Shown here: in pieces, positions 52,124 to 60,630 of the stretch
How positions within the stretch are numbered: the stretch's first letter is position 1
Layout of the letters: each line of letters opens with the position of its first letter
Origin: Vibrio sp. RE88
GTDB lineage: Bacteria; Pseudomonadota; Gammaproteobacteria; Enterobacterales; Vibrionaceae
Length of the DNA: 64,000 bases
Assembly: GCF_013113835.1 (NCBI RefSeq)
Contig: NZ_VTYQ01000005.1
Span: 434,001-498,000, forward strand
Direction: 5' to 3'
Notes under the pieces: generated by a model
The model's input: the letters and a program-made list of their open reading frames with translations, nothing else
The model's database searches: none
What the model was told of the DNA's origin: nothing
Made by a program: the position numbers and the translations under genes

Positions 52124-53863
52124 CTATTCAGCCGTTTCAACCTGATCCGGTTTGGCCGTTTTAGAGCCTCGTAGTGAATAGACAGCGTAAGCGACAACAC
52201 TGATTGCTACCACGATTGAACAGCCACGAACAAAGTTGATGAGCATTGGCGCGTTATCGGTGAAGGCGTTGATACCCCACAGTAGAACCAGTGAGAAGAC
52301 GAACATGACCAGCAAGCCATAGCATGGTGCGTCAATCTTTCCTGGGATAACATACCAGCCGTCTTCTTTGACAGGCTTGTTCAGGCGAGCGTATTCCGCT
52401 TGTTGCCCTTTGATGGTGTATAGGTGCATCTCTTCCTGTTTTCCTGTCAGAAGCAAGCTTGCAACGTAAGCCACAACAGCGTTGACGACGACACCAATCA
52501 CACAGTACCAAGGCCAAGAGATGTCGGTTGCTACCGCGACATACCAGATGGCGATAAAGCTGGCGACGACACCAATAAGCAGACCTTTTTCAGTGATGTG
52601 CTTTGAGTAGAATCCCAGCACAAACATACAGAAGCTCGCACCCACGAAATAAGAACCGGCTTTACTCAACACTTCAAGCACCGAGCCTGTGCTGGTCGCG
52701 AACATCAGAGCGGGAATGATGACCAGAATCGCCCACGCGACAGTAAAGACGCGAGATGCTTTCAGGTAGTGCTCTTCAGATTCGTTCTGCTTGTAAAAAC
52801 GTTTGTAAAAGTCCGCTACGGATACCGTTGCCATCGAGTTGAATGCTGAATCAAGGCTCGACATACTTGCTGCCAGAATCGCTGCCGCAATGATGCCCAT
52901 AAGACCCGGCATACCATACTCACTGGCGTAGTGAAGAATAATAGTATTGCCGTTTTCAAACTCTTTACCGTCATAATACGCATTGAACAGAACGCCAAGT
53001 AGAATGAACACGAAGTAGATGAAGAAGGCGACGTAACCCATCATCAGCATGGCTTTCTTCGCATCACCCATGCTTTTTGCTGCCATACAGCGTTGAACCA
53101 TCATCTGGCTGCCACCGTAGACCGTTGTGTGGAACATCGTCATGGCGATCACCCCAGCCCAGATAGTCGTCACCTGACTCAAATCCATGCTGGTTTGCAG
53201 AGCATCTGTCATGCCTTTGGCTTTTAGCTCGGCCATCACGTCGGTCATCGGCTCTGGCATGCCATTCCACACGGCTTCGATAATGATGAAGGCACCAATG
53301 AAAAGAATCACGGCTTGAATCACATCAGTCCAGATAACGGCGGCGATGCCGCCCATGACGGTATAAATCAGCGCAATGGCAGTAACGATCATGATGCAGT
53401 ACACCACGTCTATACCTGTGATGAACTCCAGTATTATCGCTGTCGCGTACAGTACTGCAGCAGAGCTTAACGCCTGCTTAATCAGGAAAATGAATGATAA
53501 AGTCACACGTGACGCTTTGCCGAAACGTCTTTCCTGATATTCGTAGATAGAAGTCAGACCGTTGTTGTAAAAGAATGGCATAAATACAGCAACGATGAAG
53601 AAGATCACCAACGGGTAGTTAAGGTGAATTGCGATAACCGACAAGCCTTCTTTGTATGACCATGCCGGACCGCCCAAGAACGACATCGCACTGACATAGG
53701 TACAGACTACAGAAATACCGATTGCCCACCATGGGATATTTTTATCACCGAGAGCGAACTGGCTCGCCGAGGTCACTTTCTTGCCGACCACAGCCCCCAA
53801 CAATAAGGTGAGGGCAATGTAACCGCCAAGAATGGTCCAGTTAAGTACACCAAACTCATGCAT
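52124..53863 (-). CDS. Sodium:solute symporter of the unassigned catabolic regulon
   Basis: 579 residues, longer than most SSS carriers, with 13-15 helices: TYVSAMSFLGGPAWSYKEGL in helix 2, GGIAAVIWTDVIQAVILFIG matching the family signature, and a C-terminal extension (about 470-579) with two more helices. The substrate is unknown. Its start overlaps the SnoaL-like gene stop by 8 bp. With the TRAP system 2.4 kb away it gives the regulon two different sodium-driven uptake routes. Confidence 0.88.
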   Translation of the reverse strand: MHEFGVLNWTILGGYIALTLLLGAVVGKKVTSASQFALGDKNIPWWAIGISVVCTYVSAMSFLGGPAWSYKEGLSVIAIHLNYPLVIFFIVAVFMPFFYNNGLTSIYEYQERRFGKASRVTLSFIFLIKQALSSAAVLYATAIILEFITGIDVVYCIMIVTAIALIYTVMGGIAAVIWTDVIQAVILFIGAFIIIEAVWNGMPEPMTDVMAELKAKGMTDALQTSMDLSQVTTIWAGVIAMTMFHTTVYGGSQMMVQRCMAAKSMGDAKKAMLMMGYVAFFIYFVFILLGVLFNAYYDGKEFENGNTIILHYASEYGMPGLMGIIAAAILAASMSSLDSAFNSMATVSVADFYKRFYKQNESEEHYLKASRVFTVAWAILVIIPALMFATSTGSVLEVLSKAGSYFVGASFCMFVLGFYSKHITEKGLLIGVVASFIAIWYVAVATDISWPWYCVIGVVVNAVVAYVASLLLTGKQEEMHLYTIKGQQAEYARLNKPVKEDGWYVIPGKIDAPCYGLLVMFVFSLVLLWGINAFTDNAPMLINFVRGCSIVVAISVVAYAVYSLRGSKTAKPDQVETAE

Positions 53864-54851
53864 AATTAGGTCCTTCTAATTGTTCTTTCATTTGGCCGAA
53901 AACGTCATAACCAAGTTGGAGCAAGATATGAACGATATCAATTGCTACCCAGTTTTCTTTCAGCAAGTCACCTTCTCGTCGCCAGATATCCATGACGCGA
54001 AGTTCTATGTTTTTTCCTGTTGGCGCAAGGCCTAACCAGCCACTGTGACCAGTATGAGTACCATGCATGTGAGGCCAACCTCCAGTGGATACGTAGTCAT
54101 TTTGAGCCAAAAAATTGAGCTCAATATCAACACTTCGATCGGGGAAGGCGAAGACAAATGGAGCTTGGTGGTGGTTGCGGAAACCTTTGATACCGCGTGT
54201 GGTACCGATACCTGCTGGGCCATACCACATAAAGTCTTTATGCCAGTAGTTTTCCAGATCCATTGAGTAGAGATCTTTGCCATCAAAACGACCAAGACAT
54301 GCCAGCATGTCATGCACCAGTTGACCACTCTTTGCGCTGTGTTCTTCACATACGTCAGAGTTTTGAATGCCATCTGCAGTTGCGGGTGAAAGGATTAAAC
54401 CGTCGTGACCTAAGCTTTTGCGCAGAGGGTTTACACGTGATTGGTTCATGGCATCGATAAAATCTGGGATCATGTAAGATTCAGTGATCTGATCATTTTC
54501 GACGCACACCATCTCTGTGTATCTGAGATACAGGGTTTTTCCCGTTGCTGGAATGCCGAACAGTGGTTGCTCAAAAGTGCCAACAAAGTAACCCGTTGAG
54601 TTGTACCAAGTACGGCCTTCAAATTCGCCGTTCATCACGATCATCGGGCGTCGCTCAACATCAGGCATTGCCGTTACCAAAGGTGATAGAAACGAAGTGT
54701 GTGCAGCCTCTGGGCCGTTCAGGTCATTGACTGGGTGCGCGACACACCATTTGACGTCTGGGTTCAACGCTTGCTGGGCAACACTTGCCTGCTCACTAAG
54801 CGCGGCGTTGAAGTACTGTTGGTAGAACTGTTCAATGATATTGAGTGACAT
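53856..54851 (-). CDS. Double-domain SnoaL/NTF2-like protein A
   Basis: 331 residues made of two NTF2/SnoaL-like halves: about 1-125 (VKWCVAHPVNDLNGPEAA, FGIPATGKTLYLRYTEM) and about 160-320 (GIGTTRGIKGFRNHHQ, LAPTGKNIELRVMDIWRREG, ENWVAIDIVHILLQLGYDVF). Each half repeats the APTGK or IPATGK plus ENWV/ITES strand seen in ester-cyclase-like proteins. Single-domain relatives are polyketide cyclases, isomerases or hydratases; a pathway isomerase or hydrolase is the best guess. Cytoplasmic. Strong RBS AAGGAAGCAAA. Confidence 0.75.
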   Translation of the reverse strand: MSLNIIEQFYQQYFNAALSEQASVAQQALNPDVKWCVAHPVNDLNGPEAAHTSFLSPLVTAMPDVERRPMIVMNGEFEGRTWYNSTGYFVGTFEQPLFGIPATGKTLYLRYTEMVCVENDQITESYMIPDFIDAMNQSRVNPLRKSLGHDGLILSPATADGIQNSDVCEEHSAKSGQLVHDMLACLGRFDGKDLYSMDLENYWHKDFMWYGPAGIGTTRGIKGFRNHHQAPFVFAFPDRSVDIELNFLAQNDYVSTGGWPHMHGTHTGHSGWLGLAPTGKNIELRVMDIWRREGDLLKENWVAIDIVHILLQLGYDVFGQMKEQLEGPNYA

Positions 54852-54890
54852 TTTGCTTCCTTACTGAATGTGGGTTTATGACTGGGCGGC

Positions 54891-55865
54891 TTAGCCTTGC
54901 TGAAGCAGAATCTGCTTCCAGATCGCGGTTTCGTCGATCAGTGTAAACTCGCGACGCAGTCCCCATGGGCCAAACTCAGCGTGGCTGATGCCCATGATGT
55001 AAACGTCTTTACCTGTCGGCTTACCAAATGCGCCATAACCTTCGTGCTTACCATGTAGAGACCAGCGAATGGCGGCGCGTGGAGACATCTTTGGATCTTC
55101 TCGACCAATGCGATGGTGGACTTTGAACTCGGCATTTGGGAATGAAGAGCGCAGTGAAATCCAGAAATGATCAATTTCGCTGTGTGATAGGGCGGTACGG
55201 CCGCCGCTGTACTCACCGATACAGGCTCGGTCGTATTCACGTGGGATGGCGGAAAACTCAGCATTCATGATGCTGTTTAGAATGGCTTCGTATTGCTGAC
55301 CATATTGATTGTCATTGCCAACACCCGTGTAAGGGCCCTGCATATCGACATCTGGAGTAAAAGGGAAGGAGGCTTTTTCTACGCCACCTTCGAAATCAAT
55401 TTGTTTTCGGGCGAACTCTTCGGACGTCATGCCGAGCTGTCTGGCAATGTCTGCTTGGTCGCGCACTAGCCACTCATCGTTAATCTGATTGTTGATCGCA
55501 TGGCAGTCGGCGATGATGCGAAAACGTAACTTGCTGTTCGTTGCTTTGCCATAGAACCCATCACTGCTGTGTGTGGCAGTCGAAATGATACGGTGAGAGG
55601 ACAACATGCCTTGCTCAGGTGAGCCAGACCAGATGACATCTTCTCCGTAAAGCGTACGATCCGGGAACTCAGCCAGTGTAGCCATGGTCGCGCTGATGAC
55701 GTCGTCGTTACCTTGCACAATAGACAAAGGTGTACGCACAACAATATCGGGTGAGTAATAGTGCTCAAGGGTATTTAGGCCACGGTCTTCCCAAATCTCT
55801 TTTGTAATTCCCAAAATATAATCGGGAAAATCACGCCATTTTTCGTCAAAGCCAACCATAGCCAT
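54891..55865 (-). CDS. Double-domain SnoaL/NTF2-like protein B
   Basis: 324 residues, a distant paralog of the protein encoded downstream. Again two halves: about 1-135 (GLNTLEHYYSPDIVVRTPLSI, TPEQG-like region, DEWLVRDQADIARQLG) and about 175-324 (YSGGRTALSHSEIDHFWISL, KPTGKDVYIMGISHAEFGPWGL, LIDETAIWKQIL). It is the first gene of the operon with protein A and the symporter and has a near-ideal ribosome site AGGAGGTGATTT. A LacI-type operator lies 37 bp upstream of its start. Function unknown. Confidence 0.75.
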   Translation of the reverse strand: MAMVGFDEKWRDFPDYILGITKEIWEDRGLNTLEHYYSPDIVVRTPLSIVQGNDDVISATMATLAEFPDRTLYGEDVIWSGSPEQGMLSSHRIISTATHSSDGFYGKATNSKLRFRIIADCHAINNQINDEWLVRDQADIARQLGMTSEEFARKQIDFEGGVEKASFPFTPDVDMQGPYTGVGNDNQYGQQYEAILNSIMNAEFSAIPREYDRACIGEYSGGRTALSHSEIDHFWISLRSSFPNAEFKVHHRIGREDPKMSPRAAIRWSLHGKHEGYGAFGKPTGKDVYIMGISHAEFGPWGLRREFTLIDETAIWKQILLQQG

Positions 55866-55901
55866 AAATCACCTCCTGAGTTGAATTCTTGTTTACTTTA
55901 T

Positions 55902-55921
55902 TTTTGGTTACGTATCCAAAA
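55902..55921. promoter_or_regulatory. LacI-type operator A (SnoaL operon)
   Basis: TTTTGGTTACGTATCCAAAA, a 20-bp palindrome with one mismatch per half and a central CG, 37 bp upstream of the SnoaL-like gene B start. Shared with operators at 59310 and 61604. Confidence 0.82.
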
Positions 55922-56240
55922 TGAAGTTGTGTTGCAATTTTGTCAATAGATTGTTCCTGTGATGTTTTAATATCGTGCTTAAGATCGGGTTTTTAACAAG
56001 TGTTCGAAAAGCGTTCAGAGTAAATACGCCAATTTGATTTCAACTTGGCGATTGAAAAAGGAGGTAGCTGGCTCGTGTTCAACGATAGATCACGCCAATA
56101 ACAGGTCGGTGGATTGTTTTGCTACTTAATGATTGAAATGTCAAAAGTCAGCGAGAGAAACTTATCACCATATTGTAGAAATGGGTTAATTAGGCGAATA
56201 ATTCAGCACTGTGACGAGCTGCTATCTTTTATTGAATTGT

Positions 56241-56260
56241 GCTTGCATACGAATGCCTTG
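56241..56260. promoter_or_regulatory. Possible auxiliary operator E
   Basis: Within 56241-56260 the stretch TTGCATACGAAT is identical to twelve consecutive bases of operator B (59312-59323); in all 13 of 20 positions match. It lies about 340 bp upstream of operator A in the same intergenic region, a spacing that would permit looping. The remainder of the 450-bp gap 55866-56315 shows no gene. Confidence 0.45.
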
Positions 56261-56270
56261 AGGGCTGAGA

Positions 56271-56300
56271 AAGCCACCCAGTGGTAACACGAGGTGGCTT
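56271..56300 (-). terminator. Terminator after the TRAP operon
   Basis: Arms AAGCCACC (56271-56278) and GGTGGCTT (56293-56300) lie 16 bases beyond the DctM stop in the minus direction. T-run is weak. Confidence 0.55.
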
Positions 56301-56315
56301 AATATGTCTCTGCTG

Positions 56316-57596
56316 CTATGACAACAATTCCGGCAAGGATAAGGAAATGGCGGGTATGAAAGTGATCAGCATGAGTGCAACAATCATTGCGCCAATCCAG
56401 CCAATGATGGCTTTGGATAACGATTCAATCGGTACTTTGCCGACCTGACTGGCCATAAATAGGTTGGCTCCGAGTGGTGGCGTGACAAACCCAATCGCTA
56501 GGTTAACGATCATCACAATACCAAAGTGAACAGGATCCATACCCAGTGCGGAGGTTATCGGCAGCAGGATAGGGGTCAGAATCACGATGGCCGCTAATGT
56601 CTCCATAAAGGTGCCAACCAACAGCAACAGGATGTTGATACACAGTAAAATCAGTAGCTTGTTCTCGGTAATGGTCAGAATGAACTGAGCGATTTCTGTG
56701 GGCAGGCGCTCCAAGGTCAGAATTCGACCAAAGGTTACTGAGGCGCCGACGATCACCAACACAGCTCCCACTAACAGAGAAGATTCCAAGATGATTTTGA
56801 CGACCTGTTTGACGTTCAGCTCTTTGTAAACAAACATGCCGAAGAACAAGCCATACAACACGCCAATAGCGGCTGATTCGGTGGGTGTGAAGATACCTGA
56901 GTAGATGCCACCCAGAATGATCACAGGCAGTAACATGGCCCAGCTTGCGTCTTTGAGTGCTGACAACCGTTCACTCCAGCTGGCTTTCTTATCATTCCCC
57001 GAATAGCCGCGCACTTTGGATACCATCACACAGTAGCCAATCAAGACCAGCCCGACCACCAAACCTGGGATAATTCCCGCCATGAACATTTTGGTGACAG
57101 AAACTTCCGCGGTAATCGCGTAAACAATCATCACAACCGAAGGTGGAATGATCACCCCGATTCCTCCTGAAGACGCAATCAGAGCACCAGCGAAGCTGCG
57201 GTCATAGCCTTTTTTTACCATCGATGGGATCATCGTCAGGCCGATGGCGGCAACGGTAGCGGAACCGGTACCTGAAATCGATGCGAAGAGCATACAGGCA
57301 ACAATGGCAACAATACCCAGCCCGCCGGTGAAGTGACCGAAAAAGACTTCGGCGACATGAAGAAGACGTTTGGATATACCGCCCTGACTCATCAGGTTAC
57401 CCGCCAGAGTGAACAGAACCACTGCCAGTAGGGGGAAAGAGTCTAGGCCAGTAACCAATCCTTGAACTAAGAACTCTACGTTCAGGAAAGGCAGGCTCAT
57501 GATCGCAATCATACTGGCGGTTGCCAGTGCAATGCCGACCGGTACGCCGATTAAAAGTAGCAGTCCGAAGCTGCCGAATAAGAGTGCAGATGTCAT
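56316..57596 (-). CDS. TRAP transporter large permease (DctM)
   Basis: 426 residues, about twelve helices, all elements of DctM/SiaM large subunits: PVGIALATASMIAIM, DSFPLLAVVLFTLAGNLMSQGG, SGTGSATVAAIGLTMIPSM, GGIGVIIPPSVVMIVYA and GFVTPPLGANLFMASQVG. It starts within the DctQ stop (4-bp overlap). It moves the substrate captured by the DctP protein using the sodium gradient. Confidence 0.94.
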   Translation of the reverse strand: MTSALLFGSFGLLLLIGVPVGIALATASMIAIMSLPFLNVEFLVQGLVTGLDSFPLLAVVLFTLAGNLMSQGGISKRLLHVAEVFFGHFTGGLGIVAIVACMLFASISGTGSATVAAIGLTMIPSMVKKGYDRSFAGALIASSGGIGVIIPPSVVMIVYAITAEVSVTKMFMAGIIPGLVVGLVLIGYCVMVSKVRGYSGNDKKASWSERLSALKDASWAMLLPVIILGGIYSGIFTPTESAAIGVLYGLFFGMFVYKELNVKQVVKIILESSLLVGAVLVIVGASVTFGRILTLERLPTEIAQFILTITENKLLILLCINILLLLVGTFMETLAAIVILTPILLPITSALGMDPVHFGIVMIVNLAIGFVTPPLGANLFMASQVGKVPIESLSKAIIGWIGAMIVALMLITFIPAISLSLPELLS

Positions 57597-58156
57597 GCGT
57601 TAAGCTCCTGCATTCGATTAGATGCTTTGTATTTCGCTTTTAACTGGCGATACCTATCACTGCAAAAGCGCGTTGGCTGAGAGGGTGCCGACAGCCCGCA
57701 GAGGCGCTGATAAATACTGACGATTAAACGCAGGATACTGAGAATCGCACACACCAGCACTGAGGCATACAAGCAGGCCACGGGGATCTCCATTGCTGGC
57801 GCAATCTGCCCAAGCTGAAGGCTGCGGTTAATGACCTTAAAACCAAACCAGGCCACGACACTGCTGAATACCAGATAGATGACGTCTGAAATGATCAGGC
57901 TGATTTTGGGCAAACCCCCGGGTAATTTATCGACGAATACGCGAATTCGGATATGTCGGTCATGTTTGATGCAGTAGCTGATGCTGAGGTACATCGCCCA
58001 CACAAACAGGTATCGTGACAGCTCTTCAGCCCAAGCAATTGTGGCGTCAAACAGGCGCAAAGCGATTTGCAAGCAGAGAAGAGCCGTCATGGTCGAAATG
58101 GCAATGACAATCAGGCTAGGTTCAAAATATTTATCCAGTAAGCGAAACCACTTCAT
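57593..58156 (-). CDS. TRAP transporter small permease (DctQ)
   Basis: About 187 residues with four membrane helices and the family WAEELSRYLFVWAMYLSISYCIKHDRHIRI motif region. ATG 58156 is chosen because GGGAGGTGAAC precedes it; the in-frame GTG at 58162 overlaps the ribosome site. The C-terminal tail is longer than usual and basic. Confidence 0.9.
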   Translation of the reverse strand: MKWFRLLDKYFEPSLIVIAISTMTALLCLQIALRLFDATIAWAEELSRYLFVWAMYLSISYCIKHDRHIRIRVFVDKLPGGLPKISLIISDVIYLVFSSVVAWFGFKVINRSLQLGQIAPAMEIPVACLYASVLVCAILSILRLIVSIYQRLCGLSAPSQPTRFCSDRYRQLKAKYKASNRMQELNA

Positions 58157-58177
58157 GTTCACCTCCCAAAGCAGTTC

Positions 58178-58207
58178 GTTTCCGAAGAGCCTCGGCTCCC
58201 CGGAAAC
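58178..58207 (-). other. Intercistronic hairpin between dctP and dctQ
   Basis: A two-part stem: outer GTTTCCG/CGGAAAC and inner GAGCC/GGCTC with small internal loops. Such structures between a binding-protein gene and its permease gene usually raise the ratio of binding protein to permease. Confidence 0.6.
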
Positions 58208-58219
58208 ACAGGGTGAGAA

Positions 58220-59215
58220 TTACAGGCGGTCAATTTCAGCGATAACGCTGTCAAACAACTGTTCACCTGTCTTGCTGCGCAAGTCTTGGTAAACCGCTGC
58301 GTTCATTTTGTTCTTCATCTGCTCGCGCACGGCTTCTGGTACTTCATTCACTGTCATGCCTTTCGCTTTCAGGTCTTCAATCACATCCTGATTCTGCTGC
58401 GCCGCCAAAACACGTTGTTTAGCGATGGTTTCTTTGGTGATGTCATTGATGAGTGCTTGCTGGTCTGCAGGTAGTGAATCCCAGAAGGACTTATTCATAA
58501 ACAACACATAGTTGCTGTAGATGTGGTTGGTTAGCGACAAGTAGTTTTGCGCTTCATAAAAACGCTCGGCATAAATGGAGTAAATAGAGCTTTCCTGAGC
58601 ATTGATCAGACCCTGCTGTAGCGAGGTGAAAATCTCACCCCAAGACAGTGGCGTTGGCGCTGAACCGATGGATTTCCAAGCGTTGATTTGACTTGGATTA
58701 GGTGCTGAACGAATTTTCAGGCCCTGAAGATCGTCGAGTGTGTTGATTGGGGCTTTGTTGTTGGTGACATTACGGAAGCCTAGCTCCATAAAGCCTAAAC
58801 CGTGAAAGCCTTTTGACTCCATTGCTTTCAGCAGAGGCTGGCCGATTTTATCGCTGTCTAGCGCTCGGTGTGCCTGCTCTTCACTGTCAAACAGGTAGAA
58901 GGTATCAAGAACGTTGAATTCTGGTACATAAGGCGCAAGGAGAACTGAGGCTCCAAACGTCATTTGCAGGTTACCTTGCTGAACCAGTTCTGTTGTTTCG
59001 CGTACATCACCAAGTTGGCGCGCAGGGTAAATCTCTACTTCCAGTTCACCGTTTGAGCGAGACTCCAGCTCTTGTTCGAAGTAGAGCATTGCTTGGTGAA
59101 CAGGTGACGTTTCCTGGCTGTCATGGCCGAGACGGATGACATTGCTTGCAAACGTATTCATGCCACTAATGGTTAGGCCAAAAGCGGTTAATGATGTGAT
59201 GATTGCTTTTTTCAT
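58220..59215 (-). CDS. TRAP transporter substrate-binding protein (DctP family)
   Basis: About 331 residues. Signal peptide MKKAIITSLTAFGLTISG...FAS, then the DctP fold with RLGHDSQETSPVHQA, the LKIRSAPNPSQINAW stretch with the carboxylate-binding arginine, and PLSWGEIFTSLQQGLINAQES. The Arg implies an anionic ligand, usually a carboxylate, though sulfonates are also bound by relatives. ATG 59215 with AAGGAAGAACA is preferred over 59266, which would put residues before the signal peptide. First gene of the TRAP operon, under operator B. Confidence 0.93.
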   Translation of the reverse strand: MKKAIITSLTAFGLTISGMNTFASNVIRLGHDSQETSPVHQAMLYFEQELESRSNGELEVEIYPARQLGDVRETTELVQQGNLQMTFGASVLLAPYVPEFNVLDTFYLFDSEEQAHRALDSDKIGQPLLKAMESKGFHGLGFMELGFRNVTNNKAPINTLDDLQGLKIRSAPNPSQINAWKSIGSAPTPLSWGEIFTSLQQGLINAQESSIYSIYAERFYEAQNYLSLTNHIYSNYVLFMNKSFWDSLPADQQALINDITKETIAKQRVLAAQQNQDVIEDLKAKGMTVNEVPEAVREQMKNKMNAAVYQDLRSKTGEQLFDSVIAEIDRL

Positions 59216-59309
59216 TGTTCTTCCTTGTATCTGGTATGACCTTTGAGCATTCATTTTTAAGATCATACAGGCTTGTTTGTTTTATTAACGTATAGAGCAA
59301 TTCATATCC

Positions 59310-59329
59310 TTTTGCATACGAATCCAAAA
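59310..59329. promoter_or_regulatory. LacI-type operator B (TRAP operon)
   Basis: TTTTGCATACGAATCCAAAA, 95 bp upstream of the dctP start; two mismatches to perfect symmetry and a central CG. Confidence 0.82.
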
Positions 59330-59417
59330 ATAAAACATGCAGTTAACAAGTCAATAACAAGATGCGTAACTTGATACGGAATTCAGTAAAAACTGACGAA
59401 AATACAGTGGGGGTCAC

Positions 59418-59448
59418 ATAAAAAAGCCTCGTCATGGAGACAAGGCTT
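59418..59448 (-). terminator. Terminator of the second LacI-type gene
   Basis: On the minus strand a 10-bp stem (AAGCCT, a wobble pair, GTC with GAC and AGGCTT) and 5-base loop is followed by six T residues. The stem overlaps the stop codon of the gene at 59447. Confidence 0.8.
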
Positions 59449-60517
59449 AGTGGAGTTGAATAGGGTCTGTTGACCTTTTGAGCTGATTTTTGCAGCAGTT
59501 TGTGGGTTCTTTATACAAGGCAGAGGATTTGAAATGTAGTTGCCCTACCTGATAAGCCGATAACAGTAGGTAGTCGCCAGACGCGTCGGTATTGTTGTTG
59601 ATACGATCCATCAAATCTTCGACAGCGCGGCTTACGATCTTGTCGACAGGTTGGGCGACCGTGGTTAAGTCGTAAGCTGGCCAGCCAGACATCGGGATGT
59701 TATCAACGCCCATTACCGCATAATCTTCCGGTATCGATGCGCCTGATTTTCTTAGTCCATCCATTAAACCCAGAGCGATGATGTCGTTGGCGCAGAAAAT
59801 CGCTTCCGGTTTCACCGCGTGTGACTGAATCTCTGTTGCGGCTTCCATCCCCGCATCGAAGCAGTATTTAGCTTGAATAAATACAGGGGTTGGAACACCT
59901 AACTCTTTGAGCTTTGACGAAAATCCAAGCCAGCGCTCTTCGCTGGTCATTGAGCCTGAATCGCCACTGACATACGCCAGTTGTTTATAGCCTTTTTTCA
60001 CCAGATACTCGGCCGCTTCTTGGCCGGCTTGACGGTTGTCGACACCGGCACAGTTAGCATTGATGCCATTGGTATAACGGTTGATAAGACTTAGGTGAAC
60101 GCCAAATTTTTCGCACTGGGCAAAAGCTCGTGAAGTCAGACGGCTGGTGGCGATGATCAGGCCATCAACCTGATACTCAATCGCACGGGAAATCGCCAGA
60201 TCAAGGTCGTCTTTATCGATTGGACACAGAACCACCTGACCGCCACGTTTTTGGATTTCCATTGCTAACGCACGTGATTGCAAGTCATACATTGGGTTTG
60301 ACTCACTGTCTAACGCGATGGCAACAAGACCAGAGCGATTTGAGATCAGGCTACGAGCAATAGCGTTGGGGGTGTAACCGAGCTTAGCGGCGGCATCCAT
60401 CACCATCTTACGTTTCTTCTCGCTGATGCTAGCGGTCGGGCTGAACGCTCTTGATACGGTCGACTGAGAGACGCCGAGCATTTTCGCGACGTCTATCGAA
60501 GTTACTTTCGCTTTAAT
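59447..60517 (-). CDS. LacI-family regulator with apparent ATT start (second of two)
   Basis: About 356 residues. LacI domain TSIDVAKMLGVSQSTVSRAF, hinge GYTPNAIARSLISNRSGLVA, effector core with AVMGVDNIPMSGWPAYDLTT. The only ATG in frame (60481) would cut off the first helix of the DNA-binding domain. In-frame ATT at 60517 has AAAGGAG seven bases upstream and gives KAKVTSIDVAKML, the normal LacI-family N-terminus; no ATG, GTG or TTG lies in frame further up before the ribosome site. It is the best candidate reader of operators A-C. Translation from ATT would be weak, as for infC in E. coli. Confidence 0.85.
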   Translation of the reverse strand: MKAKVTSIDVAKMLGVSQSTVSRAFSPTASISEKKRKMVMDAAAKLGYTPNAIARSLISNRSGLVAIALDSESNPMYDLQSRALAMEIQKRGGQVVLCPIDKDDLDLAISRAIEYQVDGLIIATSRLTSRAFAQCEKFGVHLSLINRYTNGINANCAGVDNRQAGQEAAEYLVKKGYKQLAYVSGDSGSMTSEERWLGFSSKLKELGVPTPVFIQAKYCFDAGMEAATEIQSHAVKPEAIFCANDIIALGLMDGLRKSGASIPEDYAVMGVDNIPMSGWPAYDLTTVAQPVDKIVSRAVEDLMDRINNNTDASGDYLLLSAYQVGQLHFKSSALYKEPTNCCKNQLKRSTDPIQLH

Positions 60518-60630
60518 GGTGATACTCCTTTCCGTGGGTTTGCTGACCCTTTTATCTGCCAGAGTGTATGGGTTAGGGGATTTCTCTGTCTAGCGCTGTG
60601 CATTGATAGCGATTAAATATCGGATAAAAC

